DNA of 64,000 nucleotides from JBKCUA01 sp046318675 (GCA_046318675.1 JBKCUA010000033.1:62001-126000); one strand, 5' to 3'; numbered from the stretch's first letter, positions 8,310 through 17,492 are shown. Notes: a model not told the origin generated them from the sequence alone. Numbers and translations are program-made.

Positions 8310-9176
8310 TCAACTCGTTCGATGCAGGGCAAAATCGGCGGCACCCTGCAACAATGGCGCGGGGCGGTCAAGCCCCGATAATAGGTGCAGTGCCTCAGCA
8401 TATACCCGACGCGCCTGTGCTTGCGCTTCGGTAATCCCCCAAAGACGTATCAAGGTAGCTTTACCAGAATCTTGCCCTGTAGGTTTACCAAGCTGTTCTA
8501 TGTTGCCTGTATAATCAAGAATATCATCAGTAATTTGAAACAGCCATCCCAACGCTAATCCAAAACGGTACAAGACATCTATCATGTTCGTTGTTGCTCC
8601 GGCCACAATCCCGCCTCCTGCTACTGATGCTGCAATCAAGGCTCCGGTTTTTTTAGCTTCAAGCAATTGAATAGTATGAGCTGTGGACGCTTGTCCAATA
8701 ATGTCTTCCATTTGCCCTAGTACCATGCCGGTGCTCCCTGCTGCGTTGGCTAGTAAGATTATCAATCGGCAACGCACATCACTATCGGGATGCGTTATGG
8801 TATTAGCGAGCACTCCAAAAGCATCGGTGAGCAGCGCGTCCCCAGCCAGAATTGCTGTGGCCTCATCAAAGGCGCAGTGAAGGCTAGGCCTGCCTCGGCG
8901 TAGTGGGCTATTATCCATTGCTGGTAAATCATCGTGAATGAGGGAGTAGGCATGGATCATCTCGATAGCCGCACCAACGCGCAAGAGTTGTTCAATATTG
9001 CCCTCGAATATTCCGCCGCTGGCGCATACCAGAGTTGGGCGGAAAGCCTTGCCGCCGTTTAGGGTTGCGTACCTCATTGCTTCGGCTAGGCGTCCTTCTT
9101 TAGGTAGGATACTATCCAAAACAGGGCGCAGATCAGTGCCGATCTGCGATGCAAAAGTTGCAAAATTTTTAATCAT
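8310..9176 (-). CDS. ispA: Polyprenyl (farnesyl/geranyl) diphosphate synthase
   Basis: This trans-isoprenyl diphosphate synthase condenses isopentenyl and allylic diphosphates into the precursor of quinones and undecaprenyl carriers. The first Asp-rich motif is DDLPAMDNSPLRRG, preceded by HAYSLIH, and the second is QITDDILDYTG. Length is 288 residues from the ATG at 9176 (MIKNFATFAS), which lies just inside the xseB 3' end. The longer in-frame start would overlap xseB further. xseB-ispA is a conserved pair, usually followed by dxs, but here rmlB follows. Chain length cannot be fixed by eye. Confidence 0.93.
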   Translation of the reverse strand: MIKNFATFASQIGTDLRPVLDSILPKEGRLAEAMRYATLNGGKAFRPTLVCASGGIFEGNIEQLLRVGAAIEMIHAYSLIHDDLPAMDNSPLRRGRPSLHCAFDEATAILAGDALLTDAFGVLANTITHPDSDVRCRLIILLANAAGSTGMVLGQMEDIIGQASTAHTIQLLEAKKTGALIAASVAGGGIVAGATTNMIDVLYRFGLALGWLFQITDDILDYTGNIEQLGKPTGQDSGKATLIRLWGITEAQAQARRVYAEALHLLSGLDRPAPLLQGAADFALHRTS

Positions 9177-9396
9177 GCGGAAAAGGAACAGTGCCGCCTG
9201 TGCCTGTGATTTTTTCAATACGCAAGCGGGCATCTTCTAAACGGGTGCGGCAATGGGCTTCTAATGCTGCGCCGCGCTCAAACTGGGTAATGGCATCCTC
9301 TAAAGGGATATTGCCCGATTCCAAGCTGCGGACAATGGTTTCAAGCTCTGCCAAGGAGGCCTCAAATGACAATTTGACGATGGGAACGGGTTTCAT
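9169..9396 (-). CDS. xseB: Exodeoxyribonuclease VII small subunit
   Basis: A 75-residue helical protein, starting MKPVPIVKLSFEASLAELETI, with the family core LESGNIPLEDAITQFERG. With XseA it forms exonuclease VII, which degrades single-stranded DNA from both ends. A GTG two codons upstream (9402) is an alternative start. Neither has a strong ribosome binding site. Its stop overlaps the ispA start by 8 bp, implying coupled translation. Confidence 0.92.
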   Translation of the reverse strand: MKPVPIVKLSFEASLAELETIVRSLESGNIPLEDAITQFERGAALEAHCRTRLEDARLRIEKITGTGGTVPFPHD

Positions 9397-9469
9397 GGAC
9401 ACAAATTCTGTTGCACTTTAGTGTAAAGGCTTTAGCACGGTGACACGCTTAGGAAAAGGATATGTTTGA

Positions 9470-10327
9470 ATGACCGCTACTACCCCCGCTTGGTACCATG
9501 AGACCCTCTACCCCGAACTAGGGCAGCGCTTTCGTATTGATAAAGTAATATTTGAGGAAAAAAGCGAGTTTCAGCACGTAGTAATTTTTGAAAATGCTAT
9601 ACTAGGCAGGGTACTTGCCCTTGATGGTGTTATTCAAGTCACCCAGAGCGATGAGTTTGTTTATCATGAGATGATGACCCATGTTCCTCTTGTCAGCCAT
9701 CAAAACCCACAAGATGTTCTCATCATCGGTGGTGGCGACGGCGGTATTTTGCGTGAGGTTTTGCGCCATCCTGTGCGTCGGGCGGTGATGGTGGAGATTG
9801 ACCCTACCGTGGTCGATATGTGCGCGAAGTATATGCCCAGCATTAGTGCTGGGGCATTCGACAACAAAAAAAGTGAGGTTGTGTTTGCCGATGGGTGTCG
9901 GTACGTTAAAGAAACAAAAGATAAGTTTGATGTGATCATTGTTGATTCCACTGATCCCCAAGGTCCCGGGGAAGTATTGTTTACGGAGGAATTTTACCGC
10001 GACTGCGCCGCTGCCTTGAACCCGGGCGGTATTATGGTTACCCAAAACGGCGTGCCGTTTTTTCAGGCCGATGAGCTGAAAAGTTCTGTTACCAAGTTCC
10101 GTAAATTGTTTCAGCGTGGCGGTTGTTATGTAGCTACTATTCCCACGTATTACGGTGGCTTCATGGCGATGGGGTGGGCGGCCAAAGATGGTAACATTGG
10201 CACTGTAACTCCTGCTCGGCGCGCTGCTTGGCAGGCGTTAGGATTGACTACTAAGTACTATAATCTCGATATTCATCAGGCGGCCTTTGCTCTGCCAGAG
10301 TTTATTCGGGGAATCGTGGGCGAGTAA
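9470..10327 (+). CDS. speE: Spermidine synthase (polyamine aminopropyltransferase)
   Basis: This 285-residue enzyme transfers the aminopropyl group from decarboxylated S-adenosylmethionine to putrescine. The Rossmann motif is LIIGGGDGGILREVLRHP, the Asp pair region is VDSTDPQGPGEVLF, and the substrate-binding start is WYHETLYPELGQRFRIDK. It releases methylthioadenosine, the substrate that starts the methionine salvage route of the mtnB and mtnD genes further along. It ends just before a good terminator. Confidence 0.95.
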   Translation: MTATTPAWYHETLYPELGQRFRIDKVIFEEKSEFQHVVIFENAILGRVLALDGVIQVTQSDEFVYHEMMTHVPLVSHQNPQDVLIIGGGDGGILREVLRHPVRRAVMVEIDPTVVDMCAKYMPSISAGAFDNKKSEVVFADGCRYVKETKDKFDVIIVDSTDPQGPGEVLFTEEFYRDCAAALNPGGIMVTQNGVPFFQADELKSSVTKFRKLFQRGGCYVATIPTYYGGFMAMGWAAKDGNIGTVTPARRAAWQALGLTTKYYNLDIHQAAFALPEFIRGIVGE

Positions 10328-10332
10328 AAAGT

Positions 10333-10362
10333 TTGTCCCTTTTGAGGGGGGCAATTTTTTTT
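10333..10362 (+). terminator. Rho-independent terminator of speE
   Basis: TTGTCCC (10333-10339) pairs with GGGGCAA (10348-10354) with one G-T wobble, followed by eight T residues (10355-10362). It lies directly after the speE stop and before sucB. Confidence 0.7.
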
Positions 10363-10422
10363 GTAGCATTGCCCGTTCAGTGTAGTAAAATCGATTACTC
10401 TTGAGAATATATAGGTGATTGA

Positions 10423-11595
10423 ATGTCTTCCATTGCTATTAAAGTTCCCGCCTTAGGTGAATCCGTTACCGAGGCAACCATTGCCCGCTGGCTGAAAAAG
10501 CCGGGCGAGGCGGTTAAGGTTGATGAGCCAGTGGTGGAATTGGAAACCGACAAGGTGACTCAGGAAGTCTACGCCCCGGCCAGTGGTGTGCTGGGCGCCG
10601 ATTTAATTGCCCAGGGCAAGGCTGTGCCTATTGGCGCGATTATTGGCTCTATTACCGAAGGTGCTGCCCCGGCGGCGACTAATATTTCTGCCCCTGTGGC
10701 GGTTGTTGCTACGCCTGTGGTTTCGTCTCCTGTTTTGATGCCTGCGGCACAGAAATTAGCCGCGGAAAAAGGTCTTTCCCCCTCCAATCTGACGGGCACC
10801 GGAAAAGATGGCCGTATCTTGAAGGAAGATGTGCTGAACGTCGCCGCGCTTCCTCCTGTTGTTGCAACGCCTTCTTATACTAGCATAAACAACGCCCCGC
10901 GAGAAGAACGGGTGAAGATGTCCCGTCTGCGCCAGCGTATTGCTGAACGGCTAAAAGAAGCTCAAAACACTGCCGCCATGCTCACGACCTTTAATGAGAT
11001 TGACATGGGCGCGGTGATGGAGCTGCGTAGCCGCTACAAAGACGAATTTGAAAAACGCCATAATGTTAAGCTTGGCTTCATGGGCTTTTTTGTCAAAGCC
11101 GTGGTGCAGGCACTGCAAGAGATTCCGGCGGTCAACGCCGAGATCGCCAGGGATGAGATTATCTACAAGAACTACTACGATATTGGCGTGGCTGTCGGCA
11201 CCGACGCCGGGTTAGTGGTGCCCGTTCTGCGCGGGGCGGATGGGTTATCCCTTGCCGGGGTGGAAAAAGGCATCGGCGATCTCGCCGTCAAAGCCCGGAG
11301 CAGTAAGCTGGCCATTGCCGATCTCCAGGGCGGCACGTTCACCATCACCAACGGCGGGGTGTACGGCTCCCTCATGTCCACCCCCATCATCAACCCGCCG
11401 CAATCGGGCATTTTGGGTCTGCACAAAATCCAAGACCGTCCGGTGGTTATTAAAGGTCAGGTGGTGGCGCGCCCGATGATGTATGTTGCCTTATCTTATG
11501 ATCACCGCATCATTGACGGTAAAGAAGCTGTCACGTTCCTCGTACGGGTTAAGGAAGCGATGGAGGATCCGGGGCGGTTGTTGTTGGGGGTCTAA
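10423..11595 (+). CDS. sucB: Dihydrolipoyllysine succinyltransferase, E2 of 2-oxoglutarate dehydrogenase
   Basis: A 390-residue E2 enzyme of the TCA cycle. Domains in order are a lipoyl domain (1-75, lipoylated Lys in ELETDKVTQEV), an Ala/Pro/Val-rich linker, a peripheral subunit-binding domain (about 108-145, AAEKGLSPSNLTGTGKDGRI) and the catalytic acyltransferase domain. The active site is SYDHRIIDGKEAV. The MSRLRQRIAERLKEAQNTAA stretch and the IPAVNAEI sequence favour the succinyl- over the acetyltransferase. sucA and lpd, the usual neighbours, are not adjacent. Confidence 0.94.
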   Translation: MSSIAIKVPALGESVTEATIARWLKKPGEAVKVDEPVVELETDKVTQEVYAPASGVLGADLIAQGKAVPIGAIIGSITEGAAPAATNISAPVAVVATPVVSSPVLMPAAQKLAAEKGLSPSNLTGTGKDGRILKEDVLNVAALPPVVATPSYTSINNAPREERVKMSRLRQRIAERLKEAQNTAAMLTTFNEIDMGAVMELRSRYKDEFEKRHNVKLGFMGFFVKAVVQALQEIPAVNAEIARDEIIYKNYYDIGVAVGTDAGLVVPVLRGADGLSLAGVEKGIGDLAVKARSSKLAIADLQGGTFTITNGGVYGSLMSTPIINPPQSGILGLHKIQDRPVVIKGQVVARPMMYVALSYDHRIIDGKEAVTFLVRVKEAMEDPGRLLLGV

Positions 11596-11643
11596 GGTGT
11601 AAAGCAGTTGCAGGTCTCACAAAACGAGAATTGTTGTTACCCC

Positions 11644-13119
11644 CTAATACTTAAACTGAATCTCTATCCTCGTCGCATCCCGCCCGGCCGTCGCGGGGTT
11701 GTTGAGGGTTTCGGGCTGGCCACGGACACTGATAGCGGCGAGGGGGATGCCGCGATCCATGAGGGCGTTGGCGGTAGAGGTTGCGTGGTTACGGGCAATC
11801 GCCTTTGTATCATCGGTTTTGCGGTGGTTGCCGTCCCGGGCATAAGGAGTGGCAAAGCCGGCGATTTGTACGATGCCGCCGTGCTGTCGATGCAATTCGG
11901 CGACTTGGTCGAGGACGCTGCGGTCTTCCATATTAAAGTTGCTGGAGGCACCTTCAAAGTACAGGGTAGCAATGTCCACAGTTTTGTGCGCTGTAGGCTC
12001 TTGGGTGGTGTTGGCTGATAGCGGCGCGGTACGTGGTGCTGGGGTAGGAGTTACTTGGCTATCAGCAGGCATAACCCTAGCAACGGTAGTGGTTGAGTGC
12101 TGTTCAGGTTCTACGCTGTCTTCGGCGGGGGGGAGGGCTGTGGCCAAGACAGCAGCCCTAGGGGTAGCGCGGCGAGCATCCGCTTGGGCAGTGGCCGCAA
12201 CGTTGGCGCGGGAAGTTTTAGTAATAAGGGCTTTTTTTAATGACGTTGGCGGAGCGGGGTTGATGATGGGTTGTGCCGCTACAGGAGCAGGTGCTTGCAG
12301 CACGGGGCGTTCAGCGGTGGATTGCTGGCGACTGCTGCGCTCTAGATAATTGACAACATTTTCCATGCCGGTTTGCCCGGCAAGACGCATTGGTTCCGCG
12401 GCGACGGGCTGGGTTGCTTGGCGCAACGCGGTAACAGGGTCGAGACCGTTGACGGAAGTATTGCCAAGATACTGGTTTTGCTCATCGCTACGGCGGATGT
12501 TGGCTGTGTCGGCTGGTAATGCGCCGCGCTGCGGAAAAGCCTGCTGAGGCTGTTGTATTTGTCTGCCTTGTAGCGGCTGTTGGGTATAGGTTTGCCCCTG
12601 ATTCTGCCAAGCTTGTTGCTGAAATGGCTGAGAAGGCTGTTGTGGGGCGGCTTGCGAAAAACGGCGTCCCGCATTGTGGAAGCTCTCCATGAGTTGTTGC
12701 TGTTCCGGGGAAACAGTGCTGTCCGGTACACGTAGAGCAGCGGTAGCCGGGCTGATGGGTGGTTGTGTAATGGTGGGGGCAGGGGTAAGAAAAGTTTGTG
12801 GAATTTGAGTGGCGGTGTTCTCGCCAAATAAAGTACGTTGGCCACGACTGCGATCATACCAGCCAACGGTTTGCGCTTCCACGGCCATGGCGAGGGATTG
12901 GAGATTATTATCGGGGCGTTGATGCTGGAGCGGATCGGCGACGGTCTGGATTCGGGCGATAGGTGCATCTTGAGGCAGTTGCGGTTGCGCCGCAGCAGTT
13001 GTTTTTTGATCGCCGCCAAACCAGGCTAATGTATTGCTTTTGCTGCTGGCGCAACCGCTTAAGGCCACGCATAGAGCCAGCAGAGCTTTTGTTTTAAGAG
13101 TGGTATCGTTCATTAGCAT
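11644..13119 (-). CDS. OmpA-family lipoprotein with Pro/Gln-rich linker
   Basis: A 491-residue predicted lipoprotein. The N-terminus is a type II signal peptide (KALLALCVALSGCASS, lipobox LSGC). Residues about 60-370 are low-complexity, rich in Gln, Pro, Ala and Thr. The C-terminal 110 residues are an OmpA-like peptidoglycan-binding domain, beginning VDIATLYFEGASSNF and containing AIARNHATSTANALMDRGI and DATRIEIQFKY. It is probably anchored in the outer membrane and bridges to the cell wall. A second ATG two codons in (13113) is equally possible. It is convergent with sucB, 48 bp apart. The exact partner is unknown. Confidence 0.8.
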   Translation of the reverse strand: MLMNDTTLKTKALLALCVALSGCASSKSNTLAWFGGDQKTTAAAQPQLPQDAPIARIQTVADPLQHQRPDNNLQSLAMAVEAQTVGWYDRSRGQRTLFGENTATQIPQTFLTPAPTITQPPISPATAALRVPDSTVSPEQQQLMESFHNAGRRFSQAAPQQPSQPFQQQAWQNQGQTYTQQPLQGRQIQQPQQAFPQRGALPADTANIRRSDEQNQYLGNTSVNGLDPVTALRQATQPVAAEPMRLAGQTGMENVVNYLERSSRQQSTAERPVLQAPAPVAAQPIINPAPPTSLKKALITKTSRANVAATAQADARRATPRAAVLATALPPAEDSVEPEQHSTTTVARVMPADSQVTPTPAPRTAPLSANTTQEPTAHKTVDIATLYFEGASSNFNMEDRSVLDQVAELHRQHGGIVQIAGFATPYARDGNHRKTDDTKAIARNHATSTANALMDRGIPLAAISVRGQPETLNNPATAGRDATRIEIQFKY

Positions 13120-13262
13120 GGTTAATGGCGTACAATACTTTTTAAGGTTGTATTACGGATGATGAGACAGTACGAAGCTTAATAAATAATTAACGCTGCG
13201 CCGACTTTAAGATTTTTTTCATGCCCGTGCCTCATAACATCTAAATATAAAGGATATCCTTC

Positions 13263-15071
13263 ATGAATGCTGATGCTCCCGCTTCCAAAGCCCCCGATCC
13301 AGTAGTATTGTCCCGTAAAATGGCAGATATTGCTGTGCGTGGTCAGAAAGTCATGCAGCAAGTTCTAGAGCGCCAGCAAGCAGAGCAACAAGGTGGCCTT
13401 GGGATGGCCGATCCCCTTAATGTGGGTAGTGCGTTTCTCGATCTGACAACACAATTATGGAGTGATCCCACACGCTTGGTACAGGCGCAAATGGACTGGT
13501 GGCAACAATACATGATGCTGATTGGCCACACCACCCAGCGTTTTCTGGGTGATACCAACGTGACCCCGGTGGTAGAGATCGCTAAAGGTGACAAGCGTTT
13601 TAAAGACGCTGCGTGGAACGAGAGCCCGATGTTTGATTTTATTAAACAGTCGTATCTGTTGTCGGCGCAATGGCTTCTTGATCTTGTCCGCAACACCGAA
13701 GGGCTAGACACGAAGACAGCGCAAAAAGTGGATTTTTATACGCGTCAATTGGTAGATGCCTTGGCTCCGACGAATTTTTTATACACTAACCCTGAAGCCC
13801 TGCGTGCTACCTTTGAAAGTGGCGGTGAGAATCTCGTTGCCGGGCTAGAAAACTTTATCAGCGATCTGGAACGCGGTAAGGGCAGCCTAAAAATCTCCAT
13901 GACTGATGTGAATCAGTTTGAGGTTGGGAAAAACCTAGCGATAACGCCGGGAAAAGTTGTTTTTGAGAATGAATTAATTCAGCTTATTCAATATACACCC
14001 ACGACAAAAGAGGTGGGCAAGATTCCGTTGCTTATCCTGCCGCCGTGGATCAACAAATACTATATTCTTGATTTGAGAGAGAAGAATTCTTTTGTGAAGT
14101 GGGCGGTGGATCAAGGCTTGACCGTGTATATGGTCTCTTGGGTGAACCCTGATGCTGATGATGCTGGCAAAACATTTGAAGATTATATGAATCTTGGGGC
14201 ATTAACGGCATTAGAAAAAGTTAGGGAATTGTGCGGCGTTGATAAGGTTAGTATGATTGGCTATTGTCTGGGCGGAACATTGCTGGCTTGTGTGCTGGCG
14301 TGGCTGACGGCAAAGAAAAAAGTCGATCAGGTTGCCTCAGCAACATTTTTTACTACCATGCTTGATTTTAGCGAAGCAGGTGAATTGTCCGTATTTATTG
14401 ATGAAGCTCAGATTGCGGCACTGGAAGCTCGGATGAGCAAAAAGGGCTACCTCGACGGCTCGGAGATGGCCACCACGTTTAATATGCTGCGATCCAACGA
14501 TTTGATTTGGTCGTTTGTGGTAAACAATTATTTGCTTGGCAAGGAGCCGTTCCCTTTTGATTTGTTGTATTGGAACGCTGATTCAACCCGGATGCCGGCA
14601 GCGATGCACAGTTTTTATCTTCGCAATATGTACCAGCAAAATAAACTGGTGCAAAAAAATGGTGTCACATTGAATGGCGTAGGCATTGATATTCATAGCA
14701 TTAAAACGCCGAGCTTTTTTCTTTCCACCGCAGAAGATCACATTGCTCCGTGGAAGTCCACGTATGTTGGGGCGCGGCTGCTGGCCGGGGATGTAACATT
14801 TTGCCTTGCGGCATCGGGGCATATTGCTGGGGTCGTTAACCCGCCCGCTAATCAGAAATACCATCACTGGATTACCGAGCATAAGCAGTTGCCCGTAGAT
14901 GCCGATGCATGGCTTGCTAAGGCAAACCGGGTAGAAGGCTCGTGGTGGGCCGAATGGCGGGCATGGCTGACGCCTTTCTTGGAAGGAAATGTCCCGGCCC
15001 GGGCGATTGCCGAGCCGAAAGGGAAAAAACTCGAGGATGCACCGGGACGGTATGTAAAAGTGCGGTCTTAG
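13263..15071 (+). CDS. phaC: Class I poly(3-hydroxyalkanoate) synthase
   Basis: This 602-residue enzyme polymerises 3-hydroxyacyl-CoA into PHA/PHB storage granules. The lipase-box-like motif GYCLGG carries the catalytic Cys at about residue 335. The catalytic Asp lies in STAEDHIAPW and the His in ASGHIAGVVNPP. PWINKYYILDLREKNSFVKW and VYMVSWVNPD are typical of the alpha/beta-hydrolase core. The length fits class I, which needs no PhaE or PhaR partner. phaA, phaB and phasin genes are not nearby. A terminator follows. Confidence 0.97.
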   Translation: MNADAPASKAPDPVVLSRKMADIAVRGQKVMQQVLERQQAEQQGGLGMADPLNVGSAFLDLTTQLWSDPTRLVQAQMDWWQQYMMLIGHTTQRFLGDTNVTPVVEIAKGDKRFKDAAWNESPMFDFIKQSYLLSAQWLLDLVRNTEGLDTKTAQKVDFYTRQLVDALAPTNFLYTNPEALRATFESGGENLVAGLENFISDLERGKGSLKISMTDVNQFEVGKNLAITPGKVVFENELIQLIQYTPTTKEVGKIPLLILPPWINKYYILDLREKNSFVKWAVDQGLTVYMVSWVNPDADDAGKTFEDYMNLGALTALEKVRELCGVDKVSMIGYCLGGTLLACVLAWLTAKKKVDQVASATFFTTMLDFSEAGELSVFIDEAQIAALEARMSKKGYLDGSEMATTFNMLRSNDLIWSFVVNNYLLGKEPFPFDLLYWNADSTRMPAAMHSFYLRNMYQQNKLVQKNGVTLNGVGIDIHSIKTPSFFLSTAEDHIAPWKSTYVGARLLAGDVTFCLAASGHIAGVVNPPANQKYHHWITEHKQLPVDADAWLAKANRVEGSWWAEWRAWLTPFLEGNVPARAIAEPKGKKLEDAPGRYVKVRS

Positions 15072-15100
15072 CAGATACATACGTGCGTTAGGGTTGCGGG

Positions 15101-15128
15101 AGTCCACATGAAAGTGGATTCTCTTTTT
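15101..15128 (+). terminator. Rho-independent terminator of phaC
   Basis: AGTCCAC (15101-15107) pairs with GTGGATT (15114-15120) across a 6-base loop, followed by CTCTTTTTT. It lies 30 bp after the phaC stop. Confidence 0.7.
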
Positions 15129-15224
15129 TACTGTAGCTTTTTTGTTACATTCGCTGTCTTTATTGCAAGCCGTTGAGAGAGCGTCTTTTGTTGCGGCGTT
15201 TTCTGCTTGCCTTTGGCGGCCTGG

Positions 15225-15272
15225 CTACTACATCTAGTAGCCGTTGCGCTGCTGACCTACTAGATATAGTAT
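15225..15272 (+). promoter_or_regulatory. Tandem NrdR-box-like palindromes
   Basis: Two similar 16-bp imperfect palindromes, CTACTACATCTAGTAG (15225-15240) and CTACTAGATATAGTAT (15257-15272), are separated by 16 bp. The centre-to-centre distance is 32 bp, about three helical turns. Paired 16-bp palindromes at this spacing upstream of a ribonucleotide reductase gene are the hallmark of NrdR repressor sites. The site lies about 46 bp before the nrdA start. Confidence 0.7.
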
Positions 15273-15318
15273 TTCGCGGTGCGAATGCTTCTTAAAGACC
15301 CCCAGGAGACTGAAAGTT

Positions 15319-17175
15319 ATGCTCGATCTTCTGCCTTCTGCCGATGCTGATGTTGTGCAGCGTCCTAGCGGCATCAAAGTTACCGTAGACCACCGTCGTG
15401 ACGCGAAACTGACGGATTTTGGCCGGGCGGTGCTTGATGATCGCTATTTGTTGCCGGGGGAGACCTATCAGGATTTGTTCGCCCGGGTGGCAACGTACTA
15501 CGCCGATGATTCCGCCCATGCCCAGCGGCTGTATGATTACATCAGCAACCTGTGGTTCATGCCCGCCACGCCGGTGTTGTCCAACGGCGGGACGGATCGC
15601 GGGTTGCCCATCTCCTGCTTTTTGAATGAGGCTAACGATAGTCTGAGTGGTATTGTGGATTTGTGGAATGAGAATGTCTGGCTGGCGGCCCGGGGCGGCG
15701 GCATTGGTAGCTATTGGGGCAACTTGCGATCCATCGGCGAAATGGTCAAAGGCAACGGCAAGACCAGCGGCGTTATTCCCTTTATCCGCGTGCAGGATGC
15801 GCTCACCTTGGCCATCAGTCAGGGCAGCCTGCGCCGGGGCAGCGCGGCGGTGTACCTCCCCGTGCGCCACCCGGAGATTGAGGAGTTCATTGAGCTGCGC
15901 CGTCCGACCGGCGGGGATCCCAACCGCAAGGCCCTCAACCTCCACCACGGGGTGCTGATTCCTGATGCCTTCATGCGGGCGGTGGAGGAGGATCAAGAAT
16001 GGGCGTTGCTCAGCCCTAAAGACGGCACGATTATCCGGAAAATCTCGGCGCGCAGCTTATGGATTCGGATTTTGACAGCCCGAATTGAAACCGGTGAGCC
16101 GTATATTGTCTTTATCGATCACGTCAACCGGGCGATCCCGGAGCATCACAAGCTCGCCGGCCTGATGGTCAAGACCTCCAACCTGTGCAGCGAGATTACG
16201 CTCCCCACCGGGCTGGACGGTGATGGGAAAGAGCGCACTGCCGTGTGTTGCCTGTCTTCCTTGAACCTTGAGACCTACCAAGAATGGGAGAATCAGCCCC
16301 AGTTTATTGAAGATTGCCTGAGGTTTCTCGACAATGTCTTGACCGACTTTATTAACAACGCCCCCGATTCCATGAGCAAGGCGAAATACGCCGCAATGCG
16401 GGAGCGTTCGGTGGGACTGGGCGTCATGGGCTTTCACTCCTTCTTGCAGGCCAACTCCATCCCCTTTGAGTCGGCTCAGGCCAAAAGCTGGAACTTCCGG
16501 ATGTTTCGCCACATCAAGACCCAGGCGGATTTGGCCTCACGAGAGCTGGCCTTAGAGCGCGGTGCCTGCCCCGACGCCGCCGACTTCGGAATTAATGAGC
16601 GTTTCTCGAACAAGATAGCCATTGCCCCGACGGCCTCGATTTCCATTATCTGCGGCGGCTCCTCACCCGGAATTGAGCCGATTGTGGCGAATAGCTTCAC
16701 CCACAAAACCCTGTCGGGATCGTTTGTGGTGCGCAACCGTCATCTGGAAATGTTGCTCACGGAGCGCGGCCAGAACACCGACGCCGTCTGGTCGTCCATC
16801 TCCACCCATGAGGGTTCGGTGCAGCATCTCGATTTCCTTGATGAGCATGAAAAGGCCGTCTTCCGCACGGCGTTTGAGCTGGATCAACGCTGGCTCATTG
16901 ACCTTGCCGGGGATCGCACCCCGTATGTCTGCCAAGCCCAGTCCCTCAATATCTTTGTCCCGGCGGATATTCACAAGCGCGACCTGCACCAGATTCACCT
17001 CATGGCGTGGAAGCGCGGCGTCAAGTCTCTCTATTACTGCCGTTCCAAGTCCTTGCAGCGTCCCGATGTCGTGGCCACCCCGACGCTGGGTGTCCCGGCG
17101 GAGATTGTGGTGGATTCCAGTGCCACCGGGGCAGGGGAGGGGGGGAAGTATGAGGAGTGTCTGGCGTGTCAGTGA
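15319..17175 (+). CDS. nrdA: Ribonucleoside-diphosphate reductase large subunit, class I-like
   Basis: This 618-residue catalytic subunit reduces ribonucleotides for DNA synthesis. Active-site elements are LPISCFLNE (first redox Cys), NLCSEITLP (thiyl radical Cys) and PTASISIICGGSSPGIEP. A Tyr-Tyr pair in KSLYYCRSKSL matches the radical-transfer tyrosines of class I enzymes. The end EECLACQ supplies a C-terminal redox Cys pair. The protein is short: the N-terminal ATP-cone is reduced or absent, as in the shorter forms known from some alphaproteobacteria. No nrdB follows, so the radical-generating partner must be elsewhere. A class II enzyme is less likely because of the Tyr pair. Two NrdR-like boxes lie upstream. 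Confidence 0.88.
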   Translation: MLDLLPSADADVVQRPSGIKVTVDHRRDAKLTDFGRAVLDDRYLLPGETYQDLFARVATYYADDSAHAQRLYDYISNLWFMPATPVLSNGGTDRGLPISCFLNEANDSLSGIVDLWNENVWLAARGGGIGSYWGNLRSIGEMVKGNGKTSGVIPFIRVQDALTLAISQGSLRRGSAAVYLPVRHPEIEEFIELRRPTGGDPNRKALNLHHGVLIPDAFMRAVEEDQEWALLSPKDGTIIRKISARSLWIRILTARIETGEPYIVFIDHVNRAIPEHHKLAGLMVKTSNLCSEITLPTGLDGDGKERTAVCCLSSLNLETYQEWENQPQFIEDCLRFLDNVLTDFINNAPDSMSKAKYAAMRERSVGLGVMGFHSFLQANSIPFESAQAKSWNFRMFRHIKTQADLASRELALERGACPDAADFGINERFSNKIAIAPTASISIICGGSSPGIEPIVANSFTHKTLSGSFVVRNRHLEMLLTERGQNTDAVWSSISTHEGSVQHLDFLDEHEKAVFRTAFELDQRWLIDLAGDRTPYVCQAQSLNIFVPADIHKRDLHQIHLMAWKRGVKSLYYCRSKSLQRPDVVATPTLGVPAEIVVDSSATGAGEGGKYEECLACQ

Positions 17176-17198
17176 GAAGCGGGGGGCTTGTATAGGTC

Positions 17199-17241
17199 TG
17201 TCGTCTTCGCGAGTGCCGTAAGGCGCGCGGCGATCCAGTAA
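17199..17241. repeat. REP-like intergenic sequence
   Basis: The stretch around GTCTTCGCGAG ... GGCGATCCAG resembles the widespread REP-type sequence that runs from a GTCATTGCGAG-like start to a GCAATCCAG-like end. Only one copy is visible here, so the assignment rests on general similarity. Confidence 0.3.
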
Positions 17242-17318
17242 GATTATTTTGGCTCTTTTCCAGCATGAGCGGGTTATAATGCTATTGCTTTGAATGAAGA
17301 TAACCGCTGCCTGTTGCT

Positions 17319-17467
17319 CCCTTCCCCCGCTTGCGGGGGAAGGTGAGGAAGGGGTTGTTAACAATAAGAAAAACCAATTATTTTCAACCCCCCCCCCCCC
17401 CCGCAAGGCCATCGGCCTTGCGCCTCCCTCGCTACGCAGGGGAGGGGGCTACACCGAGCACTTCAAT
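17319..17467. repeat. Dispersed GC-rich repeat, copy 1 (with 15-base C tract)
   Basis: It contains the hairpin CTTCCCCCGCTTGCGGGGGAAG, then GTGAGGAAGGGG, then AATAAGAAAAACCAAT, shared with the copy at 44783-44885. At its right end ACCGAGCACTTCAAT (17452-17466) is the reverse complement of the end motif found in copies 2 and 3. A run of 15 C residues lies at 17388-17402, and a second hairpin (GCAAGGCC / GGCCTTGC) at about 17403-17421. The rest of 17176-17492 holds no gene. Confidence 0.7.
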
Positions 17468-17492
17468 AGACTCAGATGATACGAAAGCTGCT

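Noticed and set aside
12342..13019. 225-codon minus-strand ORF inside the OmpA-like gene
   Set aside because: It overlaps the Pro/Gln-rich linker in another frame. The lipoprotein signal and OmpA domain support the other frame.
15292..15996. 234-codon minus-strand ORF antisense to nrdA
   Set aside because: It is opposite a conserved gene and shows no domain or ribosome binding site.
15319..17175. Class II (cobalamin-dependent) ribonucleotide reductase
   Set aside because: The Tyr-Tyr pair near the C-terminus and the ECLACQ end fit class I better. The upstream region shows NrdR-like boxes and no cobalamin riboswitch.
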